Assembly (NCBI GenBank): GCA_964614855.1
Contig: CAZTMX010000012.1
Coordinates: forward strand, 1 to 28,051
Source of the DNA: CAWJHE01 sp964614855
GTDB lineage: Bacteria > Chloroflexota > Anaerolineae > Anaerolineales > UBA4823
Direction: 5' to 3'
Length of the DNA stretch: 28,051 nt
Both the position numbers and the translations under genes were made by a program. Below the pieces are notes generated by a model, which was not told where the DNA came from, ran no database searches, and saw nothing but the letters and a program-made list of their open reading frames with translations. Of this stretch, positions 14,262 through 21,908 are shown one piece after another (positions within the stretch are counted from its first letter, which is position 1; each line of letters begins with the position of its first letter).

Positions 14262-16469
14262 ATGGAAGAACCAAGCGTTTTAGACTACATTAAATCTAAA
14301 CTATTTCCCTGGAAATATCCGGCGATATCTTTTCCGCCTGCGCAAGAGGTTTTAGAATTAGAAACCGCTGGAGACACTTCGCAGGCGCCATCCTCGATGC
14401 TCCCAGAAGGTAAGATTGAACCAGACCAATTGGTGCCATCAGCACTCCCCCCCGCACAACAAAAAGAGCGAACATCCATAAAGGTGAAAGCGCCCTGGTT
14501 CAGCCTGGCTGCTGTAGCGCTGGCGATACTGGCACAAGCAAGCCTGGCGCCTGCACCGGTACACAGTTGGATCGCAGGTATCGTTCTGTTTGCGGCTGCC
14601 CTGGTTTGCCTGGTGGTTGCGGTACGGCAAGGCGAATGGGGTATCGCAGATCCAAAACCAGAATGCTCAGACACCGATCCCCCAAAAATTCAACTACAAT
14701 ACTTGATAATCGGCAGCCTTTTGGCAATCGCTACATTTTTCAGTTACAACAACCTGCTTTTTACACCGCTAAACTTGCTGCTCAACCTGGCGGCTCTTAA
14801 TTTCATCGTGCGTGCGTTTTGGATAGCGGCTGATCCACCCAGGGACATTAGGACCTCATTCAGGCAATTATTCGCAGCAAGAGACATACGCCTGGAGCCA
14901 AGGGCTATCCTCGAGAAAGCACTGCTAATCCTGGCTGTTCTTCTGGTGATCTTCTTCCGTTTTTACCGCCTGGAACAAACACCTGCAGAGATGAATAGCG
15001 ACCATGCAGAAAAAATCCTGGATATCTCCAGGGTCCTGGCTGGTCAAACATCCATTTTCTTTCCAAATAATGGGGGACGTGAAGCGCTGCAGATGTACCT
15101 GGTAGCCGCCTTACATAGGGTATTTGATATCCCGTTGGGCTTTACCATCTTAAAATTATCTACAGCTTTGATCGGCATCCTGGCTTTGCCGTTCATCTTT
15201 CTCCTGGGTAAGGAAATTGGAAACCGCAGAATTGCCTGGTTGGCGTTAATTTTTGCTGGGGTGGCCTATTGGCCCAATGTCATCTCACGTCTCGGTTTAC
15301 GCCTGCCATTCTATGTCTTATTCTCTGCAGCTACCATGTACTTTTTGCTGCGCGGCTTCAGAAGCGGCAGGCGCAACGACTTTATCCTCTCAGGCATTTG
15401 TCTTGGCCTCAGTTTTTACGGCTACTCTGCAGACAGATTGCTCCCGCTGCTGGTGGTATTGGCATTTGGCCTATATCTGCTGCATCCCCATGTACGAGAA
15501 AAACGAACCCACCTGGCCATTTCATTCCTGGCGTTGGTGCTGGTGAGTTTTGTGGTTTTCATCCCACTCTTGCGCTATATTATCGCCCAGCCAGAGCTAT
15601 TTCTCTTCCGCACCCTGACGCGCGTGGGGAGCCTTGAACAGCCGCTTCCATCCAATCCCATATTGATTTTCTTTACAAATTTTGTCAATGCCCTGGGGAT
15701 GTTTTCCTGGTCCGCTGGCGTTATTTGGCCGGCTTCGATACCGAATGTTCCAGCACTGGGTGTGGTCAGCGGCGCATTGTTTTATCTGGGCTCGGGGCTG
15801 GTCACCATCAGATACATCCGGCACAGGCACTGGCAGGATTTGTTTCTCCTGCTTTCAATCCCTGTCTTTTTCCTCCCCTCTGTACTGGCGCTTGCTTTTC
15901 CAGGGGAAAATCCTAACCTGTATCGCACCGGCGGCGCACTCGTGACTGTGTTCCTATTAGTTGCCATCGCCTTGGATAGTTTTCTCACCAGCCTTAGCAA
16001 GGTGTTGCCCAGCGCTGCAGGGAAGAGATTGGCTTATGGACTTGCTGCGCTGTTATTTGCCTTGTCTGCTGTGCAGGAGTACAACCTGGTTTTCAATGAT
16101 TACCACAAGCAGTACAGCGTTTCGGCATGGAATTCATCGGAGATGGGTGAGATTGCCAGCGATTTTATTCAGTTATACGGGCAAAGTGAGACCGTTTACG
16201 TGGTTGGAAAGGCTCATTGGGTGGATACCCGCCTGGTAGCCATCCAGGCAGGGGTTCCCTATCGTGATTTTGCCATATTCGTAGAGCAAATCCCCCAAAT
16301 CCAATCCGACCCGCGTGCCAAATTATTTATCCTTCACGCCAGCGATGCGGCAGCTATTGCAGCGCTGCCTGCTACTTTTCCAATGGGTTGGTTCCAATTT
16401 ATTAAATCGAACACCGAGGGGAAAGATTTCCTGGTCTTTATCGTTCCACCGCAGGTAACACCTCAATGA
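14262..16469 (+). CDS. GT39/ArnT-like membrane glycosyltransferase with N-terminal extension, 735 aa
   Basis: A GT-C protein: many hydrophobic segments, with the catalytic-type first outer loop PAEMNSDHAEK (about 241-251), where the conserved acidic residue is Asp247 and the usual following Glu is His. GT39/GT83 enzymes transfer a sugar from a polyprenyl-phosphate donor outside the membrane. The protein has about 75 cytoplasmic, Pro/Glu-rich residues and four extra helices (about 80-190) before that loop, which is more than standard ArnT proteins have. The C-terminal ectodomain starts around residue 620 (EYNLVFNDYHKQY) and includes VYVVGKAHWVD. ATG 14262 is favoured over TTG 14244 because GAGG (14246-14249) lies 12 bases upstream. 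Its stop overlaps the next start by ATGA. Confidence 0.87.
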   Translation: MEEPSVLDYIKSKLFPWKYPAISFPPAQEVLELETAGDTSQAPSSMLPEGKIEPDQLVPSALPPAQQKERTSIKVKAPWFSLAAVALAILAQASLAPAPVHSWIAGIVLFAAALVCLVVAVRQGEWGIADPKPECSDTDPPKIQLQYLIIGSLLAIATFFSYNNLLFTPLNLLLNLAALNFIVRAFWIAADPPRDIRTSFRQLFAARDIRLEPRAILEKALLILAVLLVIFFRFYRLEQTPAEMNSDHAEKILDISRVLAGQTSIFFPNNGGREALQMYLVAALHRVFDIPLGFTILKLSTALIGILALPFIFLLGKEIGNRRIAWLALIFAGVAYWPNVISRLGLRLPFYVLFSAATMYFLLRGFRSGRRNDFILSGICLGLSFYGYSADRLLPLLVVLAFGLYLLHPHVREKRTHLAISFLALVLVSFVVFIPLLRYIIAQPELFLFRTLTRVGSLEQPLPSNPILIFFTNFVNALGMFSWSAGVIWPASIPNVPALGVVSGALFYLGSGLVTIRYIRHRHWQDLFLLLSIPVFFLPSVLALAFPGENPNLYRTGGALVTVFLLVAIALDSFLTSLSKVLPSAAGKRLAYGLAALLFALSAVQEYNLVFNDYHKQYSVSAWNSSEMGEIASDFIQLYGQSETVYVVGKAHWVDTRLVAIQAGVPYRDFAIFVEQIPQIQSDPRAKLFILHASDAAAIAALPATFPMGWFQFIKSNTEGKDFLVFIVPPQVTPQ

Positions 16470-19400
16470 ACTCCACTCAATCTTTTCACGATCTGCAAAA
16501 TAAAGCCCTGCAAGCTCTCAAAACCTGGCGATTTGAGCTGATCCTGGTGCTCATCCTGGCTGTGGCGGCAGGATTTCGCCTGGTAGGATTATTCTGGGGA
16601 GAGTATCAATATCTCCACCCGGATGAACGTTTCCTGGTTTGGGTTGGAACCGATATCAGCCCGGTTCAAAACCTTTCAGAGTATTTCGATGCAGTCAATT
16701 CCAGCCTGAACCCAAACAACCGGGGGCACGGGTTCTATGTGTACGGCACATTGCCCATGTTTATGGCTCGTTACCTGGTGGAGTGGATTTTCGGTCGTTC
16801 CGGGTTCAATGAGATGACCCAAGTGGGGCGAGCACTGTCAGCGTTTTTCGATATCCTGGCAGTCTTTCTGGTTTACCAAATCGCCCGGCAATTGTATAAC
16901 AAACGAGTGGGGCTGCTTTCCGCTGCCTTTGCCGCGGGTGTGGTGCTGCAAATACAGCAATCGCACTTCTTCACCATGGATACATTTGCCAACACTTTTG
17001 CCTTGTTGGCAATTTATTGCGCAGTGCTCGTGCTGCAGAAAATCCAGAAACCGGTTGAGAATCAACCTGAAGAGGACCTGACTCTACTTGATGATGACAG
17101 CGGTACAGCGGCACAACTCGATCCCTGGTGGCGTCCCTGGTTAAAAGATCCGCTGCTGCTCCCCAGCCTGGCATTTGGCGCCGCGTTGGGGATGGCTGCC
17201 GCATCCAAACTAAACGCAGCTGCGGTCGCCGTTGTCCTGCCGGTTGCAGTCGGGATTGGACTGCTCAGGCTGCCAGAGGAAAAGCGTTTGCCCCGAGCCT
17301 ATAAGGCGCTTGTCTTTCTGCTCCTGGCTGCGATCACCAGCCTGATCGTATTTCGCTTGCTGCAGCCGTATGCGTTTAGCGGTCCGGGTTTCTTCGGTCT
17401 GAAATTAAATCCGCAGTGGGTAGCCAATATTCGTGAGCAGCGCGCCCAGAGCAACGGAAATGTGGATTACCCACCTGCCATGCAGTGGGCTCGCCGCCCG
17501 GTCTGGTTTTCACTGCAAAACCTGGTGATGTGGGGGCTGGGGCTGCCTTTAGGTCTGCTCGCCTGGGCGGGTTTTCTCTGGGCAGGTTGGCGAATGTTGG
17601 CGAGCGGGAAACGCGCTGCCGGCGAGCAGCACAAACACCTGTTGATCTGGTTATGGACAGGCTTTTATTTCACCTGGCAGTCCCTGGCGCTTAACCCCAC
17701 CATGCGTTACCAGCTGCCCGTTTACCCCACATTGACGATCTTTGCCGGCTGGGCGGTAATTGAGCTGCATGATTTCTTGCGAGAGAGGCGCATCAATAAG
17801 AAGGAGACTGAACAACGGGTTCACCGCTGGTCTCGCTGGTCAGCCTGGGTGCTGGGAGGTCTTGTCCTGCTTCTTACCTACACCTATGCCTTTGCGTTCT
17901 CGTCAATATACCTCCGTCCTATCACCAGGGTTGAAGCCAGCCGCTGGATTTACCAGAATATCCCCGGGGCGATTACCCTTTCTATTAACACAAGTGAAGG
18001 TGAATACAACCAACCCGTACCTGTTCCATACGGGCTAACAGTGTCACCCGGTATTCCATTCACGAATACCTTTGTTCCCAAGGCGGGCGGTGAATTGACA
18101 AAGATCACCCTTGCCCGGGTGTCTGACCAACAAGCCACGTATGAACCGCGCGACCTGACCATCTCTATCCAACAGGTTCCTGCAGCCACTCAGCCCCTGG
18201 TCGAGAAAACCATCCGGCAAGATTTTTCGGTTGATGAAGGCGAACTGGGGAAGCAAGTCATCATAGAGCTAGACCAGCCGGTGCAGCTTGACCCGACATC
18301 TGCTTACAGCATACGGATTGAGATCGCCGGGGAGCAACCTTCTGTTGTCCTGGAAGGTGAAACTGAAATACAAATCCAACCTGGTGTTGGCAGTGTATCC
18401 ACTGAACCGGTTCAGATTTCGGTGGGAAGCTCAGCCGCGACCCTGACTGCCACAGCGACAGCGCAATTCGATTTTACCTCTCCGGTGGATGGGTTCTTGA
18501 CGCATCTCTCGCTTGAGAATATCGCAAACCAGGATGGATCCGTTCCCTCTGCACTCAATTTATCGCTGACCATGCCGGATGATATGGTCGCAGTTGTACG
18601 GTCGGAAATTAGCGTCTCCCCCGATCCAGATGGTACCGGATACCTGCTGGCACTCAAACCCTCTTTACCCCTGTATCTGGGACAGGCTTATGTGATCGAC
18701 CTGTCCATGATCCCCCAGGGGGGCGCGTTAGAGATAAAAGGAGCGGGCATCGCTACAGAAGGCGACTGGGATGACAACCTGCCCCTGCGCATGGACGGCT
18801 ACGACGGTTTCAGCGGGATCTATCCGCTGGATCTCACCTTCAATATGTATTGGGACGACAACAAGGAAAAACTGGAGCGGTTTACACGCATCCTGGACCA
18901 GGCGGAATATATCGTGATCAGCTCCAACCGCCAATGGGGCACCCTGCCGCGCATCCCAGAGCGTTTCCCGATGACATCGGTTTATTACCGCGAGCTGCTC
19001 GGCTGTCCGCCAGGTCAAACAGTGAGTTATTGCTACAATGTCGCCCAACCAGGAACCTACCAGGGACGGCTGGGCTATGAATTGGTCCAGACCTTTCAAT
19101 CTAACCCAAAGATCGGTCCATTTTCTCTGAATGACCAATTCGCCGAAGAAGCCTTTACCGTTTATGATCATCCAAAGGTCTTAATTTTTCAGAAAAAGGC
19201 CGATTACGATGCAGATAGAGTCGCTGCGAAGCTGGGCGCTGTGGATTTCTCCCAGGTGATTCGCATCGCCCCCATGCTTGCCGGCTCATACCCATTGAAC
19301 TTGCAGCTACCAAACCACCTGCTTGAACAACAGCGCGCCGGAGGCACCTGGTCGGAGATATTCGAAAGCCTGGCCCTATTTAATCGCTTCCCCTGGTTAG

Positions 19401-21856
19401 GCGCTATCCTTTGGTATTTGTGCATATCGCTGTTAGGATGGATCGCATATCCCATCCTGCGGTATATCCTGCCTGGGCTGGCGGATAAAGGTTTCCCTCT
19501 GATGCGCAGCGCCGGGTTGTTAATCCTGGCATACCTGACCTGGCTTGCTGGCAGCATAGGTTTTACATTTTCTCGCAGCACCATCAATGCATTGATCTTT
19601 GTAATGGCACTGGTTTCGTTATTCCTAGCAGTGAAGCAGCGAGAAGAAATCCTGCGCGATTTTCGCCTGAACCGCAAGTACATCCTGACCATCCAGATGC
19701 TCACCCTGTTTTTCTTCCTGGCATTTTTATTGGTGCGCCTGGGGAACCCCGATCTCTGGCATCCCTGGAAGGGCGGCGAGAAACCCATGGATTTCTCGTA
19801 TTTCAACGCCGTCCTGAAGAGCAGCGTCTTTCCACCCTATGACCCGTGGTACGCTGGCGGGTACTTGAATTATTACTATTTTGGTTTTGTCATCGCTGCG
19901 GTGCTGGTGAAATGGCTCGGCATCATCCCTTCCGTTGCCTATAACTTGCTGCTACCCACGTTCTTCAGCATGATCGCCATGGGCGCCTTCTCTATTGCCT
20001 GGAACCTCGTGGCAGCCAATAAAGTATTAGAATTTGAGCAAGGCAAATTAGACCTGAAGAAACCCCTCATCCCCGCCTTAGCAGCATCCGCCGGGATGGT
20101 GCTGCTGGGTAACCTGGGGACGGTGCGTATGATCTTCCAGGGGTACCAGCGCTTGGTTGCCCCAGGCGGTGTCATCGAGGGAGCACCGGTGTTCACACGT
20201 TGGGGGTGGGCTGTGCAAGGTTTGATCAAAGTCATCCAGGGCAGTAAACTGCCGTACGGTCTGGGTGACTGGTATTGGATCCCCAGCCGTGCCATCCCTG
20301 CGCCGGGTGATGTTGAACCGATCACAGAATTCCCACTGTTCACCGTCTTGTACGGCGACCCACATGCTCACCTCATGGCTCTACCGGTCACCCTGATTGC
20401 TTTATCGCTTTTTGTCGGGTTAATCCTGGGGAAAGGCATTTGGAAGGATAGGTTTGCGGGATTGGGTTGGTTCTTATTGACTGCTGTGAGCGTAGGCGCG
20501 TTACGACCCACAAACACCTGGGATTTTCCGCCCTACCTTATCCTTGGGATCATCGCCCTGGCTTACACAATAGCAAAATACTACCAGCCTAATGTGAACG
20601 TTCAGGATGGTTCAGGAAAGCTCATGGCAAGGCTGAAGGTGCGCATCTCCCATCTTCATCCGAAAGCCGTCCATTTCATGGCGTTTACCGGTGCAGCGCT
20701 GGTTTTTGTGATCGCTACCTTTGCGCTGTACCAACCGTACTCAAACTGGTATGCGCTGGGATACACAAAGATCGACCTGTGGAAAGGCACGCACACCCCG
20801 CTCACATCCTATCTCACTCATTGGGGATTGTTCCTGTTCCTGATCACATTTTGGATGGGTTGGGAAACCACAACCTGGCTGGCAAAAACACCCATTTCAT
20901 CCTTACGCAGCCTGAAACGTTACCAGGTCTGGATACAGATAGTGGCTGCTGCACTATTGAGCCTCATCATCGGATTATCTTTCCTTCAGGTGCGCATCGC
21001 CTGGTTTGTGCTGCTCCTGGCAGCCTGGGCTGCGGTGTTGCTATTCAAACCCAGGCTTTCAGACAGTAAACGCATGGTCCTGTTCTTAGTGGGTACAGGG
21101 TTAGTGCTTACGTTGATGGTGGAAGTCATCGTCCTGGTTGGTGATATTGGCAGGATGAACACTGTGTTCAAGTTCTACCTGCAAGTTTGGACCTTTTTTG
21201 CCATCAGTGCTGCCACAGCCCTCTTTTGGACTTTACAGGCACTCAGCAAATGGTCGCAAAACTGGCGAACCACCTGGATCACAGGCCTGGCGCTCCTGGT
21301 TTTCGGCGCTACCCTATATCCGTTGATGGCTGTACCTGCCAAGATAAAAGACCGCATAGCGCCAGAAACACCGCTCGCCCTGGACGGCATGGCTTTTATG
21401 AATTATGCCAGGTACAGCGATGAATGGGGGTCTATGGATCTCAGCCAGGATTATCGGGCAATCCGTTGGATGCAGGAAAATGTGATCGGTTCTCCTGTGA
21501 TTGTCGAAGCCAACCTGCGGAACCTTTACCGCTGGGGATCACGTTTTAGCATTTACACGGGTTTGCCCGGTGTGGTCGGTTGGGAATGGCACCAGCAGCA
21601 GCAGCGCGCGGTTACACCCGGAACATGGGTAACCAACCGCATCCTGGAAATCGATGATTTCTACCAGACCACCGATTGGGAGGCTGCACGAAATTTCTTG
21701 CGGAAGTACGATGTGGAGTATATCGTGCTGGGACAGCAAGAGCGCGGGCATTACCCGGGTCCTGGTCTCAAGAAGTTCACATCCGCCGAAGGGATCCTGT
21801 GGACCGAAGTTTACCGCGATCAGGACACATCGATTTTCCGGGTCATTAGAAATTAA
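16466..21856 (+). CDS. Giant fusion: GT39-like glycosyltransferase + extracytoplasmic domain + DUF2298 (YYY) membrane domain, 1796 aa
   Basis: Three parts. Residues 20-485 form a GT39/ArnT-like GT-C domain with the catalytic-type HPDERF (51-56). Residues about 490-965 are a soluble, beta-rich region rich in Thr/Ser/Pro/Gln and probably outside the membrane; it has one close cysteine pair (Cys847, Cys856). Residues about 970-1796 are a DUF2298/Chlor_Arch_YYY domain: KPMDFSYFNAVL (1106-1117), FPPYDPWYAGGYLNYYYFGF (1122-1141), GDPHAH (1297-1302), TNTWDFP (1349-1355), MNTVFKFYLQVW near 1562, and a C-terminal ectodomain with VVGWEWHQQQQR. DUF2298 has no proven reaction. The fusion suggests it acts with the GT39-like half on the same polyprenyl-linked glycan. 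The ATGA overlap couples it to the upstream gene. No frameshift was seen across the join. Confidence 0.9.
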   Translation: MNSTQSFHDLQNKALQALKTWRFELILVLILAVAAGFRLVGLFWGEYQYLHPDERFLVWVGTDISPVQNLSEYFDAVNSSLNPNNRGHGFYVYGTLPMFMARYLVEWIFGRSGFNEMTQVGRALSAFFDILAVFLVYQIARQLYNKRVGLLSAAFAAGVVLQIQQSHFFTMDTFANTFALLAIYCAVLVLQKIQKPVENQPEEDLTLLDDDSGTAAQLDPWWRPWLKDPLLLPSLAFGAALGMAAASKLNAAAVAVVLPVAVGIGLLRLPEEKRLPRAYKALVFLLLAAITSLIVFRLLQPYAFSGPGFFGLKLNPQWVANIREQRAQSNGNVDYPPAMQWARRPVWFSLQNLVMWGLGLPLGLLAWAGFLWAGWRMLASGKRAAGEQHKHLLIWLWTGFYFTWQSLALNPTMRYQLPVYPTLTIFAGWAVIELHDFLRERRINKKETEQRVHRWSRWSAWVLGGLVLLLTYTYAFAFSSIYLRPITRVEASRWIYQNIPGAITLSINTSEGEYNQPVPVPYGLTVSPGIPFTNTFVPKAGGELTKITLARVSDQQATYEPRDLTISIQQVPAATQPLVEKTIRQDFSVDEGELGKQVIIELDQPVQLDPTSAYSIRIEIAGEQPSVVLEGETEIQIQPGVGSVSTEPVQISVGSSAATLTATATAQFDFTSPVDGFLTHLSLENIANQDGSVPSALNLSLTMPDDMVAVVRSEISVSPDPDGTGYLLALKPSLPLYLGQAYVIDLSMIPQGGALEIKGAGIATEGDWDDNLPLRMDGYDGFSGIYPLDLTFNMYWDDNKEKLERFTRILDQAEYIVISSNRQWGTLPRIPERFPMTSVYYRELLGCPPGQTVSYCYNVAQPGTYQGRLGYELVQTFQSNPKIGPFSLNDQFAEEAFTVYDHPKVLIFQKKADYDADRVAAKLGAVDFSQVIRIAPMLAGSYPLNLQLPNHLLEQQRAGGTWSEIFESLALFNRFPWLGAILWYLCISLLGWIAYPILRYILPGLADKGFPLMRSAGLLILAYLTWLAGSIGFTFSRSTINALIFVMALVSLFLAVKQREEILRDFRLNRKYILTIQMLTLFFFLAFLLVRLGNPDLWHPWKGGEKPMDFSYFNAVLKSSVFPPYDPWYAGGYLNYYYFGFVIAAVLVKWLGIIPSVAYNLLLPTFFSMIAMGAFSIAWNLVAANKVLEFEQGKLDLKKPLIPALAASAGMVLLGNLGTVRMIFQGYQRLVAPGGVIEGAPVFTRWGWAVQGLIKVIQGSKLPYGLGDWYWIPSRAIPAPGDVEPITEFPLFTVLYGDPHAHLMALPVTLIALSLFVGLILGKGIWKDRFAGLGWFLLTAVSVGALRPTNTWDFPPYLILGIIALAYTIAKYYQPNVNVQDGSGKLMARLKVRISHLHPKAVHFMAFTGAALVFVIATFALYQPYSNWYALGYTKIDLWKGTHTPLTSYLTHWGLFLFLITFWMGWETTTWLAKTPISSLRSLKRYQVWIQIVAAALLSLIIGLSFLQVRIAWFVLLLAAWAAVLLFKPRLSDSKRMVLFLVGTGLVLTLMVEVIVLVGDIGRMNTVFKFYLQVWTFFAISAATALFWTLQALSKWSQNWRTTWITGLALLVFGATLYPLMAVPAKIKDRIAPETPLALDGMAFMNYARYSDEWGSMDLSQDYRAIRWMQENVIGSPVIVEANLRNLYRWGSRFSIYTGLPGVVGWEWHQQQQRAVTPGTWVTNRILEIDDFYQTTDWEAARNFLRKYDVEYIVLGQQERGHYPGPGLKKFTSAEGILWTEVYRDQDTSIFRVIRN

Positions 21857-21908
21857 GAAAGATTTGGCTTTAGCGCTGTTTTGCCCATGAGCTGTGGAGG
21901 CTGATGAC

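Noticed and set aside
19204..19806. 200-codon minus-strand open frame inside the fusion gene
   Set aside because: Arg/Ser-rich antisense of a well-supported coding region; no domain or start signal.
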